From positions 1 to 64,000 of the forward strand of contig CANMQI010000025.1 in assembly GCA_947499955.1 (NCBI GenBank): 64,000 nucleotides of DNA, in the 5' to 3' direction. Every line of letters starts with the position of its first letter. Positions within the stretch are counted from its first letter, which is position 1. This document shows, piece after piece, positions 16,044 through 23,394 of this stretch. This stretch comes from an uncultured Granulosicoccus sp. (GTDB taxonomy: Bacteria; Pseudomonadota; Gammaproteobacteria; Granulosicoccales; Granulosicoccaceae). A model generated the notes under the pieces. That model did not search any database and was not told where the DNA came from. It worked only from the letters and a program-made list of their open reading frames with translations. The translations under genes and the position numbers were made by a program.

Positions 16044-16994
16044 ATGTTGAAAAGCAAGTTTTTCAAGGGCCTGATGGCCGCTGCCATCATGAGCGTGGCA
16101 GGTTCTGCGAGCGCCGAGCTCAATGGCTCGGTGAGTTACATCATACCGTTTGGTCCGGGTGGAGAATCGGACATTTCGGCGCGGCTGCAGCAGCCCTTCT
16201 TCAAGGAAAAGTTCGGCCAGGACCTCATTGTCTCCTACCAGCCAGGTGGCGGTGGAGCCGTGGGCTGGGCGTCGTTGAACGGGCTTAACGGGGACGGGCA
16301 GACCATCATGGGCGTCAACCTGCCGCATATCATCATCAAGCCGGCTCAAAAGGAAGTCGGCTTCACCACGGAAGGTCTCAATACTTTCCACATGTTTCAC
16401 TACACCCCCGATGCCATCGTTGTGGCGACAGACAGTCCGTATCAATCATTGCAGGATCTGATTGATGATGCGCGTGACAATCCGGGCAAGGTCACCTTGT
16501 CGGGCTCAGGCAAGGCCTCGGCCAATCACCTGGCCCAGATCAAGTTCGACAAGATGGCCGAGATTCGCACCACCTATGTGCCGTTCAAGGGCACCGGGGC
16601 CGCGGTCACGGCCTTGCTGGGCAATCAGGTCAAGGCCGAGTGGGGCTATACCACCGTCGGTGCACAGCAGGGTGAGGCCGTGCGGCTGCTGGCTGTTGCC
16701 ATGCAGGAAAGACATCCCCTGTTTCCCGAGGTCCCCACGTTCAAGGAGCTGGGTTTCGACATGGTGGGCGGTGCCTATCGGGGAATTGCACTGCCGGACT
16801 CGGCCAGCGATGAAACAACGCAGATGTGGTCTGACATGATCAGCGAAATCAATGCGGACCCGGCGTTCAGACAGAAGATGCTCGATGGTGGCTTCGCCAT
16901 GCTCGATATCGACAAGGCGAAGATGGCTGACTTCATGCAGAAGCTGACCGACGAGTATCTGGGCGATGCGCGTGAAGCCGGCTTGATCGACTAG
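16044..16994 (+). CDS. tctC: TTT transporter periplasmic substrate-binding protein (TctC/Bug)
   Basis: The 316-residue Bug-family receptor delivers a carboxylate to the TctAB permease. A Sec signal peptide is visible (MLKSKFF, hydrophobic core, cleavage after AGSASA at ~24). The Bug hallmarks follow: the first loop YIIPFGPGGESDISAR, PGGGGAVGW, a central SGSGKASANH segment and PEVPTFKELGF. The ligand is probably a C4-C6 di- or tricarboxylate or related acid; it cannot be named. ATG is preceded by GAGAGGAATACC, a strong ribosome site. It is first of the operon tctC-tctA-tctB and divergent from the FAD/Fe-S dehydrogenase by 259 bp. Confidence 0.93.
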   Translation: MLKSKFFKGLMAAAIMSVAGSASAELNGSVSYIIPFGPGGESDISARLQQPFFKEKFGQDLIVSYQPGGGGAVGWASLNGLNGDGQTIMGVNLPHIIIKPAQKEVGFTTEGLNTFHMFHYTPDAIVVATDSPYQSLQDLIDDARDNPGKVTLSGSGKASANHLAQIKFDKMAEIRTTYVPFKGTGAAVTALLGNQVKAEWGYTTVGAQQGEAVRLLAVAMQERHPLFPEVPTFKELGFDMVGGAYRGIALPDSASDETTQMWSDMISEINADPAFRQKMLDGGFAMLDIDKAKMADFMQKLTDEYLGDAREAGLID

Positions 16995-17068
16995 CGACCT
17001 GCCTTGCTAATGGCAATCGGAAAGCCACGTTCGTGTCGATACGGGCGTGGCTTCGACACACGGCATGA

Positions 17069-18589
17069 ATGAATATGGATGCAGGTAGTTTTCTTTCGGC
17101 GCTGACGCCGCTGAACATCGCCTTTGCCTTCTTCGGCGTGGTGGCTGGCACGGTCATCGGTTCGATACCGGGGCTCACGGCAACGATGGCGGTGGCGGTG
17201 CTGGTGCCCATCACCTTCAGCATGGAGCCTGCGTCCGCGCTGATTCTGCTGGGGGCCATCTATACGGGAGCCATCTATGGTGGCGCCTATGCGGCTATTC
17301 TGCTCAATACGCCGGGCACGCCTTCCGCCATTGCCACCACCTTCGATGGCTATCCCATGGCCCAGCGCGGAGAGGGCGATCTGGCTGTGGCCCTGGCCTG
17401 CTTTGCCTCGGTGTTCGGCGGTCTGGTCGGGGCTCTGGCGTTGCTGTTTCTGGCGCCGCCGTTGTCGCGAGTGGCCCTGGCATTCGGCCCGGTGGAGTAC
17501 TTCTGGCTGGCCATATTCGGCCTGTCACTGATTGCCTCGCTATCAACCGGCAATCTGTTGAAGGGGCTGGCCGGTGGTGCATTCGGCCTCATACTCTCAA
17601 CCGTGGGCGTCGCCGAGATATCGGCTGATATTCGTCTCACCTTCGGTTCACAAACCATGATCGGAGGCTTTGGTGTGGTCGGTGCACTTATCGGACTGTA
17701 CTGCATACCGGTGCTGATCGATCTGGCGGCGACACCGGATCGGCATCTGTCCATCGAAACGGGGGTGCAGTCCGTACGGGTAGGCGAGGCGGCAAGAGTG
17801 GCCATGCGATCGAAGTTCAACCTGCTGCGTTCCTCCATCATCGGCACGCTGGTGGGTATCCTGCCCGGTGCCGGCGGCTCGGTTGCGGGGCTGGTCGCCT
17901 ATTCCGAAGCCCGCCGCAGTGCTCGCCCGGAGCAACGTTTCGGCGAGGGTGAGCCCGATGGCATCATCGCCACGGAGGCAGCCAACAATGCCACCGTGGG
18001 TGGTGGCTTCATCCCCACGCTGGTGCTGGGTATCCCTGGAACACCGCCAGACGCCGTGATCCTGGGGGCCTTGCTGGTGCAGGGGGTTCGCACCGGGCCT
18101 GGCTTGTTTCAATCAGGTGGCGGCTCGATCGCCTACACCTTCATCTATGGCCTGATCATCGCCACCTTGCTGATGCTGCCGGTCGGCCTGCTGATCGGGC
18201 GTTATGCCTACAAATCCATCGTCGCCATTCCCAAGGCCATGCTGGTACCGTCGGTCGGTTTCATGACCCTGATCGGAACCTTTGCCATCCGCAACAGTGT
18301 GTCCGACGTCATCATCATGATCGGTCTCGGCGTCTTCGGCTGGGTGGTCAGTCGCTTCGGTTTTGCAGCTTCTCCCATCGTGCTGGGCCTGATACTGGGG
18401 CCGATTGCAGAGCAGGGATTCGTCCAGACCTGGATCATTGGCTCGGCAACGGAAAACCTGCCCGGCATGTTTTTCGGCAGGCCCATATCGCAGGCCATAG
18501 TTGCATTCACACTGTTGTCCTTGATGTATCCGGTGTTTGCGGCGCGTCGCCGGCGACGTGCGGGCGTTGATAGGGGAGCAGGTTCATGA
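17069..18589 (+). CDS. tctA: TTT transporter large permease subunit TctA
   Basis: A 506-residue inner-membrane permease with about 11-12 hydrophobic helices. The family motifs GSIPGLTATMAVAV near residue 30 and LLNTPGTPSAIATTFDGYP near 85-105 are present, with a second symmetrical motif around GILPGAGGSVAG and NNATVGGGFIPTLVLGIPG. It forms the transport path with TctB and uses an ion gradient. ATG at 17069 (MNMDAGSF) is used; an out-of-frame ATG lies 4 nt upstream. The stop overlaps the tctB start by 4 nt, so the two are translationally coupled. Confidence 0.95.
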   Translation: MNMDAGSFLSALTPLNIAFAFFGVVAGTVIGSIPGLTATMAVAVLVPITFSMEPASALILLGAIYTGAIYGGAYAAILLNTPGTPSAIATTFDGYPMAQRGEGDLAVALACFASVFGGLVGALALLFLAPPLSRVALAFGPVEYFWLAIFGLSLIASLSTGNLLKGLAGGAFGLILSTVGVAEISADIRLTFGSQTMIGGFGVVGALIGLYCIPVLIDLAATPDRHLSIETGVQSVRVGEAARVAMRSKFNLLRSSIIGTLVGILPGAGGSVAGLVAYSEARRSARPEQRFGEGEPDGIIATEAANNATVGGGFIPTLVLGIPGTPPDAVILGALLVQGVRTGPGLFQSGGGSIAYTFIYGLIIATLLMLPVGLLIGRYAYKSIVAIPKAMLVPSVGFMTLIGTFAIRNSVSDVIIMIGLGVFGWVVSRFGFAASPIVLGLILGPIAEQGFVQTWIIGSATENLPGMFFGRPISQAIVAFTLLSLMYPVFAARRRRRAGVDRGAGS

Positions 18590-19044
18590 GCAACAAGGTA
18601 GAAAACGACACCGGTGGTCAGCTGGGCAGTCTGATCGTATCTGCCGTCTTTGTCATTGTCGGTGTAGTGACGCTCTACGACTCACTGTCATACAGCGATA
18701 TCGACTCCAAGGTCTTTCCTCGTGCAGCTGCCATCGTGCTGATTGTCTGCTCCATGCTGAGCATTGTCGGTAGTCTGCTACGCCCCGTGCGCGAACCGGG
18801 GTTCGGGCGTGGTGCCTGGTGGCGACGCATCCTGCTGGTCGTGTCGATGCTGGCAGCCTGTCTGGCCATGCCGCAACTGGGTTTTCTGCCTGCGGGCTTC
18901 ATCGCTTTCGGTGGAACCTTGATGGCCTCCATGCATGATCGCTGGACGATACAGGCGGCGGCTGTCTTTCTGACCTCGAGCATCCTGATCATGGTCGGCT
19001 TCTATTCGCTGTTCCGCTTCGTACTGAATGTACCGTTGCCGTGA
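18586..19044 (+). CDS. tctB: TTT transporter small permease subunit TctB
   Basis: A 152-residue protein with four hydrophobic segments (~10-30, 45-65, 80-105, 120-145). The segment YDSLSYSDIDSKVFPRAAAI is typical of TctB. It has little sequence conservation, so the call rests on topology, size and its place directly after tctA (ATGA overlap). It completes a three-gene importer with tctC and tctA. Confidence 0.9.
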   Translation: MSNKVENDTGGQLGSLIVSAVFVIVGVVTLYDSLSYSDIDSKVFPRAAAIVLIVCSMLSIVGSLLRPVREPGFGRGAWWRRILLVVSMLAACLAMPQLGFLPAGFIAFGGTLMASMHDRWTIQAAAVFLTSSILIMVGFYSLFRFVLNVPLP

Positions 19045-19054
19045 TGAACTGATC

Positions 19055-19075
19055 GCCTGTCCAGAGCAGACAGGC
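19055..19075 (+). terminator. Possible hairpin after tctB
   Basis: GCCTGTC (19055-19061), loop CAGAGC/A, GACAGGC (19069-19075), 11 nt after the tctB stop. No U-tract, so this is weak evidence of transcript end. Confidence 0.35.
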
Positions 19076-19223
19076 CATTGGTGTGCGGTCCAGTCTACCG
19101 GCGCAGGCTGCCAGTCAGAGCCGAGCTTCAGGGATGTTGATGGTTCTGACAATGCAAGGTACAAGGCACGATAAGTCAGTATCATGTGTTCAAGTCAATA
19201 TCTTTCCCGGTGGATAAACTCGA

Positions 19224-20252
19224 ATGACGTATCAAGCTGCAGAAGATCGTTACAGCAACATGCCCTATCGGCGATGTGGCAATTCCGGCCTGCTGTTGCC
19301 GGCCATCTCCCTCGGTCTCTGGCACAACTTCGGTCACGATGTCGCCTTTCAGACGCAACGAGAGATCTGTCATACCGCCTTTGATGCCGGGATCACGCAT
19401 TTCGATCTGGCCAATAACTACGGACCGCCTCCAGGGTCCGCGGAAACGGCATTCGGCAAGATTCTGAACAGTGATTTCAAGGCCTACCGGGACGAGCTCA
19501 TCATCTCCTCAAAGGCAGGTTACAACATGTGGCCCGGCCCCTACGGCGAGTTCGGTAGCCGCAAATACCTGATTGCCTCCTGTGATCAGAGCCTGAAGCG
19601 CCTGGGTGTGGACTACGTGGACATCTTCTATTCCCACCGCTTCGACCCGGATACGCCCTTGGAAGAGACGATGGGAGCGCTGGACCATATCGTGCGTTCG
19701 GGCAGGGCGCTGTACGTCGGCATCTCGTCCTACAATTCGGAACGTACACGTCAGGCGGTGGCCATTCTGGAAAGCCTCGGCACCCCGTGTGTCATCCATC
19801 AGCCCAGCTATAACATGATCAATCGCTGGGTGGAAACCGATGGTCTCAAGGACACATTGAAGGAGCTGGGCGTCGGCTCCATCGCCTTCACCCCACTGGC
19901 TCAGGGAATGCTGACTGACAAATACCTCAATGGTATCCCCGAAGGCAGTCGAGCGACGCAGGGCAAGTCCCTGAAGCGTTCCTTCGTGTCCGACAAGGCC
20001 ATCGAGAGCATACGCGCGTTGAACGAGATTGCCGCCCAACGCGGACAGAGCCTGGCTCAGATGGCTATCGCCTGGGTGCTGCGTAACGAAGGTATCACCA
20101 CGGCGCTGATTGGTGCCTCGAAGCCCGAACAGGTCTCGCAATGTGCAGGTGCGGTGAACAATCTCGAATTCACGCAGGCAGAGCTGGATGCGATCGATGC
20201 CAGTGCCAATGAGGAAGACATCAATCTGTGGGCGAAATCGTCGGACGCCTGA
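19224..20252 (+). CDS. yghZ: Aldo/keto reductase, YghZ (L-glyceraldehyde 3-phosphate reductase) type
   Basis: The 342-residue AKR14-type enzyme matches E. coli YghZ/Gpr closely from memory: LSLGLWHNFGHD-like start, FDLANNYGPPPGSAE, GYNMWPGPYG, YVDIFYSHRFD, FTPLAQGMLTDKYLNGIP and NLWAKSSD end. The tetrad is Asp61, Tyr66, Lys97 and His138. YghZ reduces L-glyceraldehyde 3-phosphate and methylglyoxal with NADPH, so detoxification is the likely role. Start ATG at 19224 has only a weak ribosome site. It is followed 66 nt later by the zinc-finger gene; no link to tctCAB beyond orientation. Confidence 0.92.
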   Translation: MTYQAAEDRYSNMPYRRCGNSGLLLPAISLGLWHNFGHDVAFQTQREICHTAFDAGITHFDLANNYGPPPGSAETAFGKILNSDFKAYRDELIISSKAGYNMWPGPYGEFGSRKYLIASCDQSLKRLGVDYVDIFYSHRFDPDTPLEETMGALDHIVRSGRALYVGISSYNSERTRQAVAILESLGTPCVIHQPSYNMINRWVETDGLKDTLKELGVGSIAFTPLAQGMLTDKYLNGIPEGSRATQGKSLKRSFVSDKAIESIRALNEIAAQRGQSLAQMAIAWVLRNEGITTALIGASKPEQVSQCAGAVNNLEFTQAELDAIDASANEEDINLWAKSSDA

Positions 20253-20318
20253 GTCAGACGTTGTTGCTGAAATTTGACAGGGCGTCGCTTGGCGGCGACT
20301 GAGGCGATCGGAGGATCT

Positions 20319-20585
20319 ATGGCAGGTGGATGGTCAAGAGACGGTGCGGTACAGGACCAGATAGACGCCAGTGTGAACGAGGCGGTGTCTCGTGCTCGAC
20401 AGCAGCTGCCAACAGGCGAGAGTCTGTTGCTGTGCGAAGAGTGCGAGCAACCGATTCCCGAACGGCGTCGACAGGCCATCAAGGGTGTACGACTCTGTGT
20501 CGCCTGCCAGGAAGCCTTGGACGGCAAGGCCGAGGCGTCTGCCAGCATGAACCGGCGTGGTAGCAAGGACAGCCAGTTGCGCTGA
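20319..20585 (+). CDS. DksA/TraR-type C4 zinc-finger protein (YbiI-like)
   Basis: An 88-residue protein with a C4 zinc finger, Cys-x2-Cys-x17-Cys-x2-Cys (CEECEQPIPERRR ... CVACQ), following a helix DQIDASVNEAVSRARQQLP. MAGGW(S/A)xD..V start and GESLLLCEECE match YbiI. DksA-fold proteins act in the RNA polymerase secondary channel; the short YbiI group lacks the long coiled coil, so its function is uncertain. ATG 20319 has CGGAGGATCT immediately upstream, an excellent ribosome site. The gene stands alone between the reductase and the EamA exporter. Confidence 0.88.
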   Translation: MAGGWSRDGAVQDQIDASVNEAVSRARQQLPTGESLLLCEECEQPIPERRRQAIKGVRLCVACQEALDGKAEASASMNRRGSKDSQLR

Positions 20586-20621
20586 TCTGATAATGCCGCG
20601 TTGCGGTGGTGAAACGATTTC

Positions 20622-21515
20622 ATGAAATTGCTGATAGCGAGCGCTCCAGCCATATTCCTGTTGCTGTGGTCGGGTGGTTTCACGGTTGCCAAGCTGGGCA
20701 TCAGCGATGCAGATCCACTGACCTTGCTGGCGCTCCGATACGCCTGCGTGCTGATTATCCTTTTACCCTTCTTTCTGGTCGTCCGGCCTGCCTTGCCCAG
20801 TACGCGGTCGCAGTGGTTTCACCTGTGTTTCGTCGGTTTTCTCATTCAGGTGGTCTACTTCGGCACTGCCTGGATGGCTTTCTCACACGGCGGCTCGGCC
20901 GGCACGGTGGCCCTGATTACCTCATTGCAGCCGATTCTGGTGGCCTTGATCATGCCGGCGCTGTCGCAGGAGCGAGTATCCTTCAAGCGCTGGGCGGGAT
21001 TGCTGCTCGGCTTGGCAGGCACAACCATGGTGCTGGCAGGCAATTCGGGAATTGGCGTGATCAGCCTGACCGTGCTTCTGTTTGCGGTTGCGGCGCTGAC
21101 CACCTTTACTCTGGCGACGCTGTGGGAGAAGCGTTTTGGTGTCGGGCATCATCCATTGACGTCTAACATGCTGCAGTACGTTGTCGGACTCGCAGGAACT
21201 CTGCCGTTGGCGATGTTGTTCGAGCCCATGCAGATCACGGTCACCGTGCCGTTTCTGTTTGCGCTTGCCTATCTGGTACTGGGTAATTCGCTGCTGGCCA
21301 TCAGTCTGCTGTTGATGATGATCCGTCGGGGAGAGGCGACCCGCGTATCGGCCCTGTTCTTTCTGGTGCCGCCTGTATCTGCCTTCATTGCCTGGCTGGT
21401 GTTGGGTGAGCAGATGACGCCTCTGGCCTGGCTGGGAATGGTGGTGGCAGCCATCGGCGTGTGGATGGCCACCCGCCGCAAGGCAGAGCCGGTCCGCAAG
21501 CCCGCATTGAACTGA
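20622..21515 (+). CDS. DMT superfamily (EamA) transporter
   Basis: A 297-residue inner-membrane protein with ten predicted helices in two EamA halves (~5-140 and ~150-290). Typical motifs are LLWSGGFTVAKLGI, TLLALRYACVLIILL, TSLQPILVALI and, in the second half, FFLVPPVSAFIAWLVLGE with GMVVAAIGVWMA. These carriers export or exchange metabolites such as amino acids or nucleosides; the substrate is not predictable. ATG 20622 lies 36 nt after the zinc-finger gene. It converges with the stress-protein gene 40 nt away. Confidence 0.92.
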   Translation: MKLLIASAPAIFLLLWSGGFTVAKLGISDADPLTLLALRYACVLIILLPFFLVVRPALPSTRSQWFHLCFVGFLIQVVYFGTAWMAFSHGGSAGTVALITSLQPILVALIMPALSQERVSFKRWAGLLLGLAGTTMVLAGNSGIGVISLTVLLFAVAALTTFTLATLWEKRFGVGHHPLTSNMLQYVVGLAGTLPLAMLFEPMQITVTVPFLFALAYLVLGNSLLAISLLLMMIRRGEATRVSALFFLVPPVSAFIAWLVLGEQMTPLAWLGMVVAAIGVWMATRRKAEPVRKPALN

Positions 21516-21554
21516 TTTGCTCGATGGGGCCTTGCGGGGGCTGGCAACGTCGAT

Positions 21555-22400
21555 TCAGCGAGAAAACAGCACCGGCGAAGTCATGTGTGCCAGCAGATGC
21601 GAAGTGGTGGCACCGATGACGAAGTCGTACAGGCGCGAATGGCCGAAAGCGCCAGTGACAATCAGATCGGCACCGGTATCGGCGGCCTCGTTGAGTAGCT
21701 CATCACCAATGGCGATCTGGCTCTTGGGGCGGTGTGAAACGATGGTCTTGATGCCGTGCCTGTCCAGACTGCGTGCCAGGTCATGACCTGATTCCTTCAA
21801 GGCGCCCTCAGCGGATACGTTTGCACCGGTGACCCAGAAGATGCGCGATTCATCGCCTTGCTGCATGAAGGGAATGGCATCGTGGGCTGCGCGGGCCGAT
21901 TCGCCGGTTCCGCTCCAGCCGATCAGCGTGCGTTTGCCGATAGCGGCGATGTTGCCGACACGTGGAATCACCAGTACGGGGCGACCTGAATGTTCGATGA
22001 CGCGGCGTTGAGCGGATGCCAGGGCCGGGGAGTCCGTATCCGCATCGATCTGCGACATGATGACCAGGTCTACACAGCGAGCCTGTTCAGCTACCTGCTC
22101 TCCGGTTGCAGCCACCGAGGTCTCGATCTGGCGCCACTCGGCGACAAAGTCCTCGGCCGCCGTGTGTTTTTCGAAGACAGCCTTGACGCGCTCTGCCTGT
22201 GCTTCCTGACTTTCTCTGAGCTGTGCCAGCGCGGCACCGGTAAGCTGCATGGAAACACTGGCATAGATTTCCATGTTCTGCAGGGCATAAAGCCCGATCA
22301 GGTGTGCATCGAACTGCCGGGCGAGCATGATGGCAACGGGCATCAACCGCTCGGTTTCGGCTTCGTTGTTGAGACTGACGAGTAGAGTCTTGAAGTTCAT
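21555..22400 (-). CDS. Tandem-domain universal stress protein
   Basis: A 281-residue cytoplasmic protein with two Usp domains (~1-140 and ~150-281). The second ends with the ATP-binding pattern GAFGHSRLYDFVIGATTSH, close to the G-x2-G-x9-G(S/T) signature; the first (IPRVGNIAAIG) is degenerate. ATG 22400 is preferred over GTG 22406 because GAGG is 10 nt upstream. An Fnr-type box and a correctly spaced -10 (next entries) suggest induction under low oxygen, as for Anr-controlled Usp proteins in Pseudomonas. It lies directly downstream of fnr on the same strand but has its own promoter. Confidence 0.9.
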   Translation of the reverse strand: MNFKTLLVSLNNEAETERLMPVAIMLARQFDAHLIGLYALQNMEIYASVSMQLTGAALAQLRESQEAQAERVKAVFEKHTAAEDFVAEWRQIETSVAATGEQVAEQARCVDLVIMSQIDADTDSPALASAQRRVIEHSGRPVLVIPRVGNIAAIGKRTLIGWSGTGESARAAHDAIPFMQQGDESRIFWVTGANVSAEGALKESGHDLARSLDRHGIKTIVSHRPKSQIAIGDELLNEAADTGADLIVTGAFGHSRLYDFVIGATTSHLLAHMTSPVLFSR

Positions 22401-22454
22401 GGCCACGTATCCTCAAGTTGCCTGAAGTAGTCAGTTGACTACTGCAATGTAACC

Positions 22455-22496
22455 AGTGTAGCGCTGGCGTTTGCGGCGACTGTTGACTTGAGTCAA
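22455..22496 (-). promoter_or_regulatory. Fnr-type box and -10 for the stress-protein gene
   Basis: TTGAC-TTGA-GTCAA (22483-22496) is a perfect Fnr/Anr half-site palindrome. Its centre at 22489.5 places a class II start near 22448, and TACACT (minus strand, 22455-22460) sits exactly at -12 to -7. The leader would be about 48 nt. Confidence 0.8.
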
Positions 22497-22513
22497 AGGA
22501 GCAACAGGCAGAA

Positions 22514-22534
22514 GGCCTGCTGTTCCCGCAGGCC
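22514..22534 (-). terminator. Hairpin after fnr
   Basis: Minus strand GGCCTGC-GGGAACA-GCAGGCC (22514-22520 with 22528-22534), followed by TTCTGCCTGTTG. It is a 7-bp GC-rich stem just after the fnr stop with a weak U-tract, likely separating fnr from the stress-protein promoter. Confidence 0.5.
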
Positions 22535-22536
22535 GA

Positions 22537-23295
22537 TCAGCCCTTGTGGCTGCTGACCAGTTTGCGCAGTTGCTCGATATCCAGCAACCTGATCTTCTTG
22601 CCCTGCGCCTCGATGACACCCTGTTCCTGAAACTTCGAGAAAGCTCTGGATACGGTCTCCAGCTTGAGGCCGAGATAGCTGCCGATTTCCTGTCGAGTCA
22701 TTCGCAGAATGAATTCGTTGGACGAGTATCCCAGATGACGATAACGCTCGGACAGGTTCAGCAGGAAGGCTGCAACACGCTCTTCAGCCTTCATGGTGCC
22801 CAACAACAGCATGACGTTGTGTTCGCGCATGATCTCGCGGCTCATCACACGGTGCAGTTGATGTTGCAAGGGTTGAAAGTCTCGCGCTATGCGTTCCAGC
22901 TCGCCGTAGGGCAGAATGCAGACTTCGCTGTCCTCCAGCGCAATGGCATCGACACCGTGCTGTTCGGTCGCGACGCCTTCAAAACCCAACAGCTCGCCAG
23001 GTACCTGAAAACCGGTGATCTGGTCTCGCCCGTCGCTGGAGGTGATGCGTGTCTTGAAAAAGCCTGAGCGTACCGCGTACAGAGCACGAAATTCATCGCC
23101 GACATTGAACAGGGTGTCGCCGCGCTTGACGCGTCGGCGCATGGCGACCAGAGCATCGAGTTTCTCCAATTCGGAGACCGGGATTCCTCCGGGAACACAC
23201 AATTCTCGTAAACTGCAGGTAGAACAGGCTGCAGCGAGAGAGCCACCCGAAAGCAGTTTTCCTGAAATCGGGGTTGATGCCAGTTTTTTTTCCAT
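22537..23295 (-). CDS. fnr: Fnr oxygen-sensing transcriptional regulator
   Basis: The 252-residue Crp/Fnr protein carries the N-terminal Cys cluster Cys24-x2-Cys27-x5-Cys33 (CSTCSLRELC) plus Cys126, the four ligands of the oxygen-labile 4Fe-4S cluster. The cyclic-nucleotide-like barrel spans ~40-150 and the dimer helix ~150-180. The HTH has TRQEIGSYLGLKLETVSRAF, with the Glu-x2-Ser-Arg recognition residues that read TTGAT half-sites. It activates anaerobic genes when oxygen falls. ATG 23295 is used; the ribosome site is weak. It is divergent from hemN across 99 bp holding an Fnr box, so autoregulation is possible. Confidence 0.96.
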   Translation of the reverse strand: MEKKLASTPISGKLLSGGSLAAACSTCSLRELCVPGGIPVSELEKLDALVAMRRRVKRGDTLFNVGDEFRALYAVRSGFFKTRITSSDGRDQITGFQVPGELLGFEGVATEQHGVDAIALEDSEVCILPYGELERIARDFQPLQHQLHRVMSREIMREHNVMLLLGTMKAEERVAAFLLNLSERYRHLGYSSNEFILRMTRQEIGSYLGLKLETVSRAFSKFQEQGVIEAQGKKIRLLDIEQLRKLVSSHKG

Positions 23296-23346
23296 AAATC
23301 AGCCAGTGCTCTGGACTTCCTTGCGGGTTCTACTGTCTGAAGATCG

Positions 23347-23387
23347 TTGACAATAGTCAATAACAGTTCCGTGTGCCTGAGTAATAG
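23347..23387 (+). promoter_or_regulatory. Fnr-type box and -10 between fnr and hemN
   Basis: TTGAC-AATA-GTCAA (23347-23360) is a perfect Fnr-type palindrome. TAATAG at 23382-23387 fits a -10 for rightward transcription, giving a start near 23394-23395. That is at the first hemN ATG, so hemN is either leaderless or starts further in. Confidence 0.75.
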
Positions 23388-23394
23388 TAGCACC

